Source: Acuticoccus mangrovi
GTDB taxonomy: Bacteria > Pseudomonadota > Alphaproteobacteria > Rhizobiales > Amorphaceae
Direction: 5' to 3'
DNA: 64,000 bases
Assembly: GCF_016411865.1 (NCBI RefSeq)
Contig: NZ_JAEKJA010000021.1
Location: 62,001 to 126,000 of the forward strand
Made by a program: the position numbers and the translations under genes. Of the stretch, positions 35,768 through 44,741 are shown piece after piece; the first letter of the stretch is position 1; every line of letters starts with the position of its first letter. The notes beneath the pieces are model-generated. The model was not told where the DNA came from. It saw nothing but the letters and a program-made list of their open reading frames with translations, and ran no database searches.

Positions 35768-37342
35768 TCAGCGGCCGGCGAGGCGGCGCCCGACCATGTA
35801 GCCGGAGCCCGCTCCCGCCCCGGCGCCCGGCCAGGTCGAGGCCCCGACCATGAAAAGGCCGGCGACGGGGGTCGCGTGATCCGCCATGCCGATCGCGGGG
35901 CGGAACAGGAAGTTCTGGAAAAGGTGATGGCTGCCGCCGAGCGAGTCGCCGCCCACGAGGTTGCGGTTCATGCGCTCCAGATCGTCGGGCGCCATCACGG
36001 TGCGGGCGAGGATCGTGGTGGCGAAGCCCGGGGCGTAGCGCTCCACGATGTCGACGACGCGGTCGGCCATCGCCTCCTTGATGTCGGCCCAGGCGCCGGG
36101 GCGGACGGCATCGAGGGCGTCGCCGCGCACCGTCCCTGGAACGACGCGCACCTGGAGCCACAGGACGTGCCGGCCGTGCGGCGCGCGCGAGGGGTCGATG
36201 GCGGTGGGCTGCCCCACCACGATGGCGGGTTCGGCGGGCAGGCACCCCGCCATCGCCTCGGCGTAGGCCCGCGACAGCGTCGCGAGCGAGGGGGCGAGGT
36301 GGACGTAGGCGAAGCGCTTGAGGTCGTCGCCCGCCCGCCAGTCGGGCAGCGAGGTGGCGGCGATGTGGATCATCATCGTGCCGGGGCCGTGGCGGAAGGC
36401 GGTGAGGCGGCGGTCGGTCGCAGCGTCGCCGGTGCTGCCGCCGAGGAGGCGGAGGAGGCCGCTCGGGGTGACGCTCGCCACCACCCGGCGCGCCGCCACC
36501 ACTTCGCCGCCGGCAAGGCGCACCCCCGCCGCCCGGCCGCCCTCGCGCACGATCTCGGCGACCGGGCTCGCGGTGTGGATCGCCCCGCCCGCCGCGCGGA
36601 CGGCGCCGGCGAGAGCGCGGGGCACGACGTCGGCACCGCCCTTGCCGACAACCATGCCGAACGCCTGGTCGGCCATCGCTTCGAGGTAGGGGAAGAGGGC
36701 GCCGCCGGCGGCGTCGGGCGGGAAGTCGAGATGCATCGCCCAGGGAGCGAGGAGGGCCTTCACGTCGGGATGCTCGAAGGTGGCGTCGAGGAAGTCGCGG
36801 GGGCTCGAGGCGAGGAGGCGCATCGTCTCCAGCGTCCAGCCCCAGCCCTTCGCGCGCACGGTGCGCCAGAGGAGGCCGGCGACGGCGCGCCGCCGCATCG
36901 GCGTGCCGAGGACGGCGAAGAGGTGCGGCGCGTCGGCGGCGAAGCCCTCCGAGAGGCGCTGCCAGGCATCGGCGTCCGCCGGGCTCTTCTGCGCGATGCG
37001 GGCGACGTTCGTCTCGACGTCGGTGGAGACGCCGAGGAAGCTCCCGTCGGCAAAGGCGCTCGCGAAGCAGTCGCTCGCCGGGGCGTAGGCGAGGCCGTGG
37101 GCGGCGAGCGTCTCGCCGTGCTCGGCGGCAAACGGCGAGCCGGCGAAGAGCGAGAGGTTCATGGCGAAGAGGTCGTGGCGGAAGCCCGGCAAGGTGATCT
37201 CTTCGGTGCGGATCGCGCCGCCCACCGTGTCGGCGGCCTCGAAGAGCGCCACCGACATGCCGCGCGAGGCCATGTGGAGCGCGGCGGCGAGGCCGTTGTG
37301 CCCGGCCCCGATCACCACCGCGTCATAGGTTGCGTCCGCCAT
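35768..37342 (-). CDS. Phytoene dehydrogenase-like FAD-dependent oxidoreductase (copy A)
   Basis: A 524-aa flavoprotein of the CrtI/phytoene desaturase-like family. The FAD-binding GxGxxG is in DAVVIGAGHNGLAAALHMAS, followed by EAADTVGGAIRTEE. The C-terminal FAD segment is FMVGASTWPGAGAGAGSGYM. Internal landmarks are VGQPTAIDPSRAPHGRHVLW and MNRNLVGGDSLGGSHHLFQ. No carotenoid genes are nearby. A paralogue with the same landmarks lies on the other strand at 38877. The gene is divergent from the cyclase gene across about 120 bp, so it may be co-regulated with the aromatic cluster. Confidence 0.85.
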   Translation of the reverse strand: MADATYDAVVIGAGHNGLAAALHMASRGMSVALFEAADTVGGAIRTEEITLPGFRHDLFAMNLSLFAGSPFAAEHGETLAAHGLAYAPASDCFASAFADGSFLGVSTDVETNVARIAQKSPADADAWQRLSEGFAADAPHLFAVLGTPMRRRAVAGLLWRTVRAKGWGWTLETMRLLASSPRDFLDATFEHPDVKALLAPWAMHLDFPPDAAGGALFPYLEAMADQAFGMVVGKGGADVVPRALAGAVRAAGGAIHTASPVAEIVREGGRAAGVRLAGGEVVAARRVVASVTPSGLLRLLGGSTGDAATDRRLTAFRHGPGTMMIHIAATSLPDWRAGDDLKRFAYVHLAPSLATLSRAYAEAMAGCLPAEPAIVVGQPTAIDPSRAPHGRHVLWLQVRVVPGTVRGDALDAVRPGAWADIKEAMADRVVDIVERYAPGFATTILARTVMAPDDLERMNRNLVGGDSLGGSHHLFQNFLFRPAIGMADHATPVAGLFMVGASTWPGAGAGAGSGYMVGRRLAGR

Positions 37343-37406
37343 CCCGCGTCCTCCCGTCTCGCCCGCTCGCGATCGAAGGACGCGGGCGGGCCGAACGCAA
37401 GAGGCG

Positions 37407-37424
37407 TTTGCATTTGCATGGATC
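37407..37424 (+). promoter_or_regulatory. Candidate MarR operator before the cyclase gene
   Basis: TTTGCATTTGCATGGATC, 59 bp before the cyclase ATG (first base to first base). It matches TATGCATTTGAATAGATC at 40950-40967 at 15 of 18 positions; the second copy lies 57 bp before the iorA ATG. The gene for a MarR regulator lies between the two sites. Confidence 0.5.
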
Positions 37425-37465
37425 TTGCTTCTACGCTTCCGGCGCCATTTGGAGGAAATCTGGCG

Positions 37466-38245
37466 ATGTCAGCACTCAAGGAGTTGGCCGAGGGCCTGTT
37501 GTCCGGGGCGATCGAGGTGGTGGACTTGTCGGGACCCTTGGGGCCCGACACGCCGCTCCTGAAGCTGCCGCCGGAGCTCGCCGTCGACACCCCGAAGATC
37601 GAGATCCACAAGATCTCCGAATACGACAATAACGGGCCGTTCTGGGCGTGGAACTGGCTGAAGCTGGGCGAGCATTCCGGCACCCACTTCGACGCGCCGA
37701 TCCACTGGATCACCGGCAAGGACGTGCCCCACAACACCACCGACTCGCTGCCGATCCAGAAGGTGGTGGCACCCGTCAACGTGATCGACTGCTCCAAGGA
37801 GGTCGCGGCGGATCCGGACTTCCTGCTGACGGCCGACGGGGTGCGGGCATGGGAGGCCGAGCACGGCGCGATCGAGCCCGGTACCTGGGTGGTGATGCGC
37901 ACCGACTGGCACAAGCGCAACCACTCGGAGGCCGAGTTTCTGAACGCCGACGCCACGGGGCCGCACTCGCCGGGGCCGACGCCGGACTGCATCGAACTCG
38001 TGGTGGAGCGCGGCGCCGTCGGCTGGGGCACCGAGTGCATCGGCACGGACGCGGGCCAGGCGGGCGGGATGGATCCGCCCTTTCCGGCCCACAATCTGCT
38101 TCACAAGAACAACCGCTACGGCCTCGCGAGCCTCGTCAACCTCGACAAGCTGCCGGCGAAGGGGGCGATCCTCATCGCGACGCCGCTGAAGATCGTGCAC
38201 GGCACCGGCAGCCCGGTGCGCGCGATCGCGCTGGTGGCGAAGTAG
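37466..38245 (+). CDS. Cyclase-family / kynurenine formamidase-like metal hydrolase
   Basis: A 259-aa protein with the cyclase-family metal motif HSGTHFDAPIHW (HxGTHxDxPxH) near residue 72. Other segments are VVDLSGPLGPDTPLLKLP, PGTWVVMRTDW and VGWGTECIGTDAGQAGGMDP. Members include bacterial KynB and isatin hydrolase, which hydrolyse amide or lactam bonds in indole and tryptophan derivatives. GGAGGAAA precedes the ATG. It starts a plus-strand run that continues to kynU. An isatin hydrolase-type or other amidase role in indole breakdown would suit the indolepyruvate oxidoreductase downstream, but this is inferred. Confidence 0.85.
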   Translation: MSALKELAEGLLSGAIEVVDLSGPLGPDTPLLKLPPELAVDTPKIEIHKISEYDNNGPFWAWNWLKLGEHSGTHFDAPIHWITGKDVPHNTTDSLPIQKVVAPVNVIDCSKEVAADPDFLLTADGVRAWEAEHGAIEPGTWVVMRTDWHKRNHSEAEFLNADATGPHSPGPTPDCIELVVERGAVGWGTECIGTDAGQAGGMDPPFPAHNLLHKNNRYGLASLVNLDKLPAKGAILIATPLKIVHGTGSPVRAIALVAK

Positions 38246-38247
38246 GA

Positions 38248-38880
38248 ATGGGGTGCGGCGGGCTCCGGTTCGCCGCGCCCGCCGCCGCCGTGAACCTTCT
38301 CCTCGTCAACGGCCACCACCCCTATTCGGGGGCGAAGGGAGCGCTCGCCGACGCCTTCCTGGCGCGCGCTCGGGCTCTTGCCCGGGCAAGGGGCGACGCG
38401 GTGCGCGAGACCCACGTCGCGACCGATTGGGCGATCGACGAGGAGGTCGATCGGCACGTCTGGGCGGACGCCGTCCTCTACCACTATCCCGTCTACACGA
38501 TGAGCGTGCCCTGGCGGACGAAGCGATATCTCGACGAGATCTTCACGGCCGGGATGGATGGGCGGATGTCGAAGGGGGACGGCCGCTCGCGGCGCGATCC
38601 GACCGCCGAATACGGCATGGCGGGCGTGCTGACGGGGACGCGCTACATGCTGTGCGTGACCTTCAACGCGCCGGCGGCCGCCTTCGACGATCCGGCCAAG
38701 CCCTTCTTCCAGGGGATGAGCGTCGACGATCTGATGCGCCCGGTTCACCTCGCCATGAAGTTCGTCGGCATGCGGCCGCTGCCCTCCTTCGCCGCGTTCG
38801 ACGTGCACAAGAACCCCGACACGGCCGGCGATCTCGCCCGCTTCGAGCGTCACATCGAGGAGCATCTGGTGCCGGCATGA
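38248..38880 (+). CDS. NAD(P)H quinone reductase / MdaB-like flavodoxin-fold protein
   Basis: A 210-aa flavodoxin-fold protein. The FMN/FAD region is VNLLLVNGHHPYSGAKGALA, then VLYHYPVYTMSVPWRTKRYLDEIF and GVLTGTRYMLCVTFNAPA, as in modulator-of-drug-activity B. The ATG at 38248 is 3 bp past the cyclase stop. A GTG at 38290 would give 196 aa, closer to MdaB proteins, and removes a low-complexity N-terminus. Neither has a good SD, so expression is probably coupled. The stop overlaps the next ATG. Confidence 0.8.
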   Translation: MGCGGLRFAAPAAAVNLLLVNGHHPYSGAKGALADAFLARARALARARGDAVRETHVATDWAIDEEVDRHVWADAVLYHYPVYTMSVPWRTKRYLDEIFTAGMDGRMSKGDGRSRRDPTAEYGMAGVLTGTRYMLCVTFNAPAAAFDDPAKPFFQGMSVDDLMRPVHLAMKFVGMRPLPSFAAFDVHKNPDTAGDLARFERHIEEHLVPA

Positions 38881-40445
38881 ACGCGTACCATCACATCATC
38901 GTGGGGGCGGGCATAAACGCGCTGGTGTGCGCCGCCATGCTGTCGCGCAAGCGCCGCGTGCTGGTGCTGGAGCGCGAGGCGGTCGCCGGCGGCACCATGC
39001 GCACGGCGACGCTCGCCGAGGGCTTCACCTACGACCCGCTCGCGACCACCTTCGTGCTCTTCATGGCCTCGCCCGCCTATGCCGCGCTCGGCGAGGCGCT
39101 GGCGGCCGAGGGGCTGACGTTCGCCAAGACCGCCCATCCGACGGGCGTCCTGATGGTGGACGGGCGGGCGCTGGCGCTCTCGAGCGATCGGGCGGCGAAC
39201 ATCGCCGCGTTCGACGCCCTCGCCGCCGGCGACGGAGTGCGCCACGGCGCGGAGATGGCGGGGATCGAGCGCGATGCCGACCTCATCTTCGGCCTCTTCA
39301 ACAACCGGCTGTGGAGCGCGGCCACGCTGAAGCGGCTGGCGCGCGAGGCGATGAAGCGTGGACCGCGGGGGTTCGCCGCCTTCTTCGGCGAGGCGCTCGT
39401 CACCAACCGGCGGCGGCTCGAGCACGACTATGGCAGCGATCTCGTGGCGGCGCTGTCGGCGCCGTGGCCTCTTCATGCGGGGCTGACGCCGGAGCAGCCC
39501 TTTTCCGGCAAGATGGCCGAGGTGATGATGTTCGCGCTCGAGGCGATCGGAGCGCCCGTCGCCGTGGGCGGGGCGGCGCGCGTCGCCGAGGCGCTGGTGC
39601 GGGTGATCGAGGCGCGCGGCGGCACGGTGCGCACCGGCGCCGAGGTGGCGGCGGTGACCGAGGCCGGCGGCCGGGCGAGCGGGGTGCGGCTCGCGACCGG
39701 CGAGACGATCGCGGCGCCTTCGGTGATCTGCTCGGTGACGCCGGGTCAGCTCTATGGCCGCCTCCTCGCGGGCTGGTCGCTGCCGGAGGGGGTGACGCGC
39801 GACGTGCGGCGCTATCACCGCGGGCGGGCCGATATGCAGCTCCACTACGCGCTGAAGCGGCCGATCGCCTGGCCCGACGCCTCGCTCGCCGACGTGCAGC
39901 TCGTCCACCTTTGCGACGGGGTGGACGCCGTCTCCAAGGCGAGCAACGAGGCCGAGCGGGGGATGCTGCCCGAGCGGCCGACCGTATGCGTCGGCCAGCC
40001 GACGGCCGCCGATCCCTCGCGCGCGCCCGCCGGGCAGGCGGTGGTGTGGATCCAGCTTCCCGACTGCCCGCGGGTGCTGAAGGGCGATGCGGCGGGCACC
40101 ATCGAAACCCCCGCCGACGGGCGGTGGACCGAGGCGGTGCGGGAGGCCTATGCGGACCGGGTCGAGGCGATGATCGCCGCGCACGACCCCGGCTTTCGCG
40201 ACCAGGTGGTGGCGCGCCGGGCGCTCTCTCCGGTGGATATCGAGGCGATGAACGTCAACCTCGAAGGCGGCGACCCCTATGGAGGGTGGTGTGGGCTCGA
40301 TCAGTTCTTCCTGTTCCGGCCCTTCGCGAACCAGGTGAACCACCGGACGCCGGCAAAGGGGGTCTCGATGATCGGAGCGTCGACCCATCCGGGCCCGGGG
40401 CTTGGGGGAATGTCGGGCTATTTGGCGGCGGAGGCGCTGACGTGA
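38877..40445 (+). CDS. Phytoene dehydrogenase-like FAD-dependent oxidoreductase (copy B)
   Basis: A 522-aa paralogue of the minus-strand protein at 35768. FAD binding is in YHHIIVGAGINALVCAAML and EREAVAGGTMRTATLAEGF; the C-terminal segment is MIGASTHPGPGLGGMSGYLA. It shares VGQPTAADPSRAPAGQAVVW and MNVNLEGGDPYGGWCGLDQ with copy A. It overlaps the MdaB-like gene by 4 nt and the MarR gene by 4 nt (GTGA), which places a flavin oxidoreductase, a quinone reductase and a regulator in one transcript. The substrate is unknown; a carotenoid is unlikely from context. Confidence 0.85.
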   Translation: MNAYHHIIVGAGINALVCAAMLSRKRRVLVLEREAVAGGTMRTATLAEGFTYDPLATTFVLFMASPAYAALGEALAAEGLTFAKTAHPTGVLMVDGRALALSSDRAANIAAFDALAAGDGVRHGAEMAGIERDADLIFGLFNNRLWSAATLKRLAREAMKRGPRGFAAFFGEALVTNRRRLEHDYGSDLVAALSAPWPLHAGLTPEQPFSGKMAEVMMFALEAIGAPVAVGGAARVAEALVRVIEARGGTVRTGAEVAAVTEAGGRASGVRLATGETIAAPSVICSVTPGQLYGRLLAGWSLPEGVTRDVRRYHRGRADMQLHYALKRPIAWPDASLADVQLVHLCDGVDAVSKASNEAERGMLPERPTVCVGQPTAADPSRAPAGQAVVWIQLPDCPRVLKGDAAGTIETPADGRWTEAVREAYADRVEAMIAAHDPGFRDQVVARRALSPVDIEAMNVNLEGGDPYGGWCGLDQFFLFRPFANQVNHRTPAKGVSMIGASTHPGPGLGGMSGYLAAEALT

Positions 40446-40912
40446 GTGACATGGTGGCCGCGACGGCGGAGGAGGACGCGCTCGATCTGGAGACGTTCGC
40501 GCCCTACCTCATCAACCGCATCTCGGCCCGCTACAACATCGACATGGCCGAGGCGCTGCGCGAGCACGGGCTGACGACGCCCAAGATGCGGGCGCTCGCC
40601 GTCCTGAAGGTGAAGCCGGGCATCACCGTCAACGAGCTCGCCGTCTACGCGGTGATGGAGCAGTCGACCATGAGCCGCACGCTCGATCAGATGGAGGAGG
40701 CGGGGCTCGTCGTGCGCAGCGCCCGCGAAGGCGACGGGCGGGTGCGCGAGGTGGCGCTGACGCCGGACGGCGAGGCGGCCTTCGCCGAGGTGCTGCCCAT
40801 CGTGCGCGCGCAGGAGGAGCGGATGTTCGCCGGGATCGGCAAGCGCGACCGGGCCGCCTTCCTCAGGACGTTGCACAAGATGCTGAGGAACATCCGCCAG
40901 CATCCCTTCTGA
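40442..40912 (+). CDS. MarR family transcriptional regulator
   Basis: A 156-aa winged-helix protein. The DNA-binding domain spans about residues 40-110 (TTPKMRALAVLKVKPGITVN, YAVMEQSTMSRTLDQMEEAG, then [16 protein letters not shown] for the wing). The start GTG overlaps the preceding stop; an ATG three codons later is an alternative. It is encoded in the operon it probably controls and lies between the two matched 18-bp motifs. MarR proteins of this type usually release DNA when an aromatic acid or its CoA ester binds. Confidence 0.92.
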   Translation: MSDMVAATAEEDALDLETFAPYLINRISARYNIDMAEALREHGLTTPKMRALAVLKVKPGITVNELAVYAVMEQSTMSRTLDQMEEAGLVVRSAREGDGRVREVALTPDGEAAFAEVLPIVRAQEERMFAGIGKRDRAAFLRTLHKMLRNIRQHPF

Positions 40913-40949
40913 GGCCGGGCTCGGGGGTCGATTGCAAGCTGGCCCGTCC

Positions 40950-40967
40950 TATGCATTTGAATAGATC
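40950..40967 (+). promoter_or_regulatory. Candidate MarR operator before iorA
   Basis: TATGCATTTGAATAGATC begins 57 bp before the iorA ATG. It shares the core TGCATTTG-AT-GATC with the motif before the cyclase gene. The matching position and sequence suggest one regulator at both promoters. Confidence 0.5.
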
Positions 40968-41006
40968 GAAGCGAGAATTGGTGGAATTCGGCACGGAGGA
41001 CGAGCC

Positions 41007-43154
41007 ATGGCCGAGCGATCCTTTGCGAAGGAGGTCCAGCAGCTGAAGATCGGCGCCGGGGAGGAGTTCCGCGGCGAAGGAATCCTCGCCATCACCAAGG
41101 CGCTGCTGCAATGCGGCGTCGGCTATGTCGGCGGCTATCAGGGGGCGCCGATCAGCCACCTGATGGACGTGCTCGCCGACGCCGAAGAGATCATGTCCGA
41201 CCTCGGCGTGCACCTCGAGGCGTCGGCCTCGGAGGCGGCGGCGGGGGCGACGCTCGCGGCCTCGGTGCACTATCCGATCCGCGGCGCCGTCGCCTGGAAG
41301 TCGACGGTGGGCACCAACGTCGCCTCCGATGCGCTGGCGAACCTCGCCTCGGGCGGGGTGCTGGGCGGGGCGCTCATCATCGTCGGCGAGGACTACGGCG
41401 AGGGCTCCTCGATCATGCAGGAGCGCAGCCACGCCTTCGCGATGAAGAGCCAGATCTGGCTGCTCGATCCGCGGCCGAACCTTGAAAGCATCGTCAAGGC
41501 GGTGGAGGACGGGTTCGAATTGTCGGAGGCGACCAACACGCCGGTGATGCTCGAGGTGCGCATCCGCTCGTGCCACGTGCATGGCCGCTTCAAGGCGAAG
41601 GACAACAAGCGGCCGACGATGACGGTGGCCGAGGCGCTGGAGAACCCGCAGCGCGACACCAACCGGATCGTGCTGCCGCCGGCCTCGTTCGGGCACGAGC
41701 AGGAGAAGATCAAGGTTCGCTGGCCGAAGGCGCTGGAGTTCATCAAGGAGCGCAAGCTCAACGAGCATTTCGGGCCCGATGAGGGCAAGGTCGGCATCGT
41801 CTGCCAGGGCGGCATGTACAACGGGGTGATGCGCGCGCTGCAGCGGCTGGGGCTCGCCGACCTCTACGGCGCGTCGGCGGTGCCGATCTACTGCCTCAAC
41901 GTGACCTATCCGCTGATCCGCGAGGAGATCGTCGACTTCTGCCGCGGCAAGGATGCGGTACTCGTGGTGGAGGAGGGGCAGCCGGAGCACATCGAGCAGG
42001 CGATCGGCGACATCCTCTATAAGGCCGGCGGCACGGCGAAGCTCGAGGGCAAGGGCATCCTGCCGATGGCGGGCGAGTACACCGGGGCGGTGATGCTCGC
42101 GGGGCTGACGGACTTCCTGCGCGCCTATCAGCCGGAGCTGTTGCCGGCGCAGGAGCGCTCGCCGAACGATCCGGAGGAGCGGGTGGAGCTGCCCGACCTC
42201 ACCGGCAAGGTGCCGGTGCGCCCGGCGGGCTTCTGCACCGGCTGCCCGGAGCGGCCGATCTTCGCCGGCATGAAGCTGATGGAGAAGGAGCTCGGCGAGC
42301 ACCATGTGGCGGCCGACATCGGCTGCCATCTCTTCTCGATCCTGCCGCCGTTCAACATCGGCGCGACCACGATGGGCTACGGGCTGGGGCCGGCATCGGC
42401 CTCCGCCTTCAACGTGAAGGCGAAGAAGCGGCCGATCGCGGTGATGGGCGACGGCGGCTTCTGGCACAACGGGCTGACGTCGGGCATCGGCAACGCGGTG
42501 TTCAACCAGCAGGACGGGGTGATCCTCGTCGTCGACAACTATTATTCGGCGGCGACGGGCGGGCAGGACATCCTCTCCTCGCGCGCCGACAACCGCTCGC
42601 GCTCCACCCGCCATCCCATCGAGGAGGCGGTGAAGGGGCTCGGCGTCACCTGGGTGCGGCGCATCGACCGGACCTACGACGTCGGCAAGGTGCGCGACAC
42701 CTTGACCGAGGCGCTGACGACGGAGGAGACCGGGCCGAAGGTGATCGTCGCCTCCTCCGAGTGCATGCTGAACCGGCAGCGGCGCGAGAAGCCGCTGGTG
42801 GCGAAGGCGATCAAGGCGGGCAAGCGCACGGTGAAGCCGCGCTTCGGCGTCGACGAGGACGTGTGCACCGGCGACCACGCCTGCATCCGCCTGTCAGGCT
42901 GCCCGTCGCTGTCGGTGAAGACGCTGGACGATCCGTTGCGGGACGACCCGGTGGCGGCGATCGATTCGTCCTGCGTCGGCTGCGGCAATTGCGGCGAGGT
43001 GGCGGAGGCGGCGGTGCTGTGCCCGTCGTTCTATCAGGCCGACGTGATCCACAACCCGACGCCCTTCGAGACGAAGGTCGCGAGCTGGCGCCGCGCCGTC
43101 ATCGGCTGGCTGCAGCGGCGTCGGGACCGGCGGCGCCTCGTGTTCGCGCGCTAG
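41007..43154 (+). CDS. iorA: Indolepyruvate:ferredoxin oxidoreductase, alpha (TPP) subunit
   Basis: A 715-aa iron-sulfur TPP enzyme that turns aryl-pyruvates into aryl-acetyl-CoA and reduced ferredoxin. The N-terminal pyrimidine-binding domain has YVGGYQGAPISHLMDVLADA. The TPP domain has FCTGCPERPIFAG, DIGCHLFSILPPFNIGATT and VMGDGGFWHNGLTSG. The C-terminus carries two cluster motifs: VCTGDHACIRLSGCP and SSCVGCGNCGEVAEAAVLCP. The length fits IorA. The ATG follows a GGAGGACGAGCC stretch. The beta subunit follows by 9 bp. Confidence 0.93.
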   Translation: MAERSFAKEVQQLKIGAGEEFRGEGILAITKALLQCGVGYVGGYQGAPISHLMDVLADAEEIMSDLGVHLEASASEAAAGATLAASVHYPIRGAVAWKSTVGTNVASDALANLASGGVLGGALIIVGEDYGEGSSIMQERSHAFAMKSQIWLLDPRPNLESIVKAVEDGFELSEATNTPVMLEVRIRSCHVHGRFKAKDNKRPTMTVAEALENPQRDTNRIVLPPASFGHEQEKIKVRWPKALEFIKERKLNEHFGPDEGKVGIVCQGGMYNGVMRALQRLGLADLYGASAVPIYCLNVTYPLIREEIVDFCRGKDAVLVVEEGQPEHIEQAIGDILYKAGGTAKLEGKGILPMAGEYTGAVMLAGLTDFLRAYQPELLPAQERSPNDPEERVELPDLTGKVPVRPAGFCTGCPERPIFAGMKLMEKELGEHHVAADIGCHLFSILPPFNIGATTMGYGLGPASASAFNVKAKKRPIAVMGDGGFWHNGLTSGIGNAVFNQQDGVILVVDNYYSAATGGQDILSSRADNRSRSTRHPIEEAVKGLGVTWVRRIDRTYDVGKVRDTLTEALTTEETGPKVIVASSECMLNRQRREKPLVAKAIKAGKRTVKPRFGVDEDVCTGDHACIRLSGCPSLSVKTLDDPLRDDPVAAIDSSCVGCGNCGEVAEAAVLCPSFYQADVIHNPTPFETKVASWRRAVIGWLQRRRDRRRLVFAR

Positions 43155-43163
43155 GAGGCGGCG

Positions 43164-44726
43164 ATGAACGTCCATGTCGAACCCGGCGGCGCGCGTGGCG
43201 GCGCGGCGGGCGTCATCAAGCTCGCGATCCTCGCGGTGGGCGGGCAGGGGGGCGGAGTCGTCACCTCCTGGATCGTCGCGCTGGCGGAGGCCAACGGCTA
43301 CTACGTGCAGTCGACCTCGGTGCCGGGCGTCGCGCAGCGCACCGGGGCGACGATCTACTATGTCGAGATGGTGCCGGAGGGCGAGGCGACGCCCATCCTG
43401 TCGCTGATGCCGGCGGCGGGCGACGTCGACATCGTGCTCGCGGCCGAGCTGATGGAGGCGGGCCGCGCGATCCAGCGCGGCTTCGTGAGCGCGCAGACGA
43501 CGCTGATCGCCTCCTCCCACCGCGCCTATGCGGTGGCGGAGAAGGCGGCCCCCGGCACCGGCATCCTCGACGGCGCGCCCATCCTGGAGGCGGCGGAGGC
43601 GGCGTCGTTGCGCTTCCTGTCGGCCGACCTCGAGCGGGTCGCGGTGGCGAACGGATCGGTGATCTCGGCGAGCCTCTTCGGCGCGCTGGCGGGGTCCGGC
43701 GCGCTGCCCTTTGCGAAGGAGGCGTTCGAGGCGACCATCCGGGCGTCGGGCAAGGGCGTCGGGCCGAGCCTTGCCGCCTTCGCGGCAGGCTTCGAGGCGG
43801 TGACCGCCTCAGCGCCCACGCCGGCCATGGGCGAGGCCGGCGCGACCACGCCGGCGGAAGCGCCGGAGGTCACCGGCCCGGCGGCGCTGCGGTCGGAATG
43901 GGCGGCGCTCTGCGCGCGCGCCGACGAGCTGCCGAGCGCGGCACGCACCATGGCGCGGCGCGGCCTTGAGAAGGTGGTGGACTATCAGGACCTTCTCTAC
44001 GGCGCCGAATATCTCGACCGGGTCGAGATATTCGCCGCGCTCGACCGCGCGTCCGGCCGCACCGACGGGGCGCTGACCGAGGCGGCTGCCAAGGCGATCG
44101 CCAACGCCATGGCCTACGACGACGTGATCCGCGTCGCCGACCTCAAGGTGCGTGCCTCGCGCGACCGGCGGGTGCGGCGCGAGGTCGGGGTCGGGGTCGG
44201 CGCGCTTCTCAACGTCACCGAATATATGCACCCGCGCGCCGAGGAGATCTGCGCGGTGATGCCGGCGGGCATCGGCACCTACGTGCTCGGCCACCGCTGG
44301 GCCTACGGCATCGTGGAGCGCCTGTTCTCCAACGGGCGGCGGGTGCGCACCGACCGGCTGCGCGGCTTCTTGCCGCTCTATGGTCTCGCCGCGCTGCGGC
44401 CCATGCGGCGCCGGCTGCTGCGCCATCGCGCGGAGGTGGCGCACATGGAGGCCTGGCTCGCGACGGCGCAGCGCGTCGCCGCCTCCGACCACGACCTCGC
44501 GGTGGAGATCCTGAGGTGCCGCCGGCTCGTGAAGGGGTACAGCGACACCCACGCCCGCGGCCTCTCGAAGTTCGACCGGGTGCTGTCGGCGCTGCCGCTC
44601 CTCGAGGGGCGCGCGGACGCGGCGGCCTGGCTGTCCCGGCTGCGCGCGGCCGCGCTCGTCGACGAGGCGGGCGAGGCGCTTGACGGAGCCCTGAAGACTG
44701 TGGCGACGCTCGACGCACCGACCTGA
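43164..44726 (+). CDS. iorB: Indolepyruvate:ferredoxin oxidoreductase, beta subunit (long form)
   Basis: A 520-aa protein. The first ~190 residues are the pyruvate-ferredoxin oxidoreductase gamma domain (KLAILAVGGQGGGVVTSWIV, STSVPGVAQRTGATIYYVEM). A C-terminal ~270-residue extension, of the DUF6537 kind found in long proteobacterial IorB proteins, follows (EKVVDYQDLLYGAEYLDRVE, VLGHRWAYGIVERLFSNG, SKFDRVLSALPLLEGR). It forms a complex with IorA. An aryl-acetyl-CoA product would feed phenylacetate or indoleacetate degradation, for which no genes are in the window. Confidence 0.9.
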   Translation: MNVHVEPGGARGGAAGVIKLAILAVGGQGGGVVTSWIVALAEANGYYVQSTSVPGVAQRTGATIYYVEMVPEGEATPILSLMPAAGDVDIVLAAELMEAGRAIQRGFVSAQTTLIASSHRAYAVAEKAAPGTGILDGAPILEAAEAASLRFLSADLERVAVANGSVISASLFGALAGSGALPFAKEAFEATIRASGKGVGPSLAAFAAGFEAVTASAPTPAMGEAGATTPAEAPEVTGPAALRSEWAALCARADELPSAARTMARRGLEKVVDYQDLLYGAEYLDRVEIFAALDRASGRTDGALTEAAAKAIANAMAYDDVIRVADLKVRASRDRRVRREVGVGVGALLNVTEYMHPRAEEICAVMPAGIGTYVLGHRWAYGIVERLFSNGRRVRTDRLRGFLPLYGLAALRPMRRRLLRHRAEVAHMEAWLATAQRVAASDHDLAVEILRCRRLVKGYSDTHARGLSKFDRVLSALPLLEGRADAAAWLSRLRAAALVDEAGEALDGALKTVATLDAPT

Positions 44727-44741
44727 CGACGGGGAGCGCCG

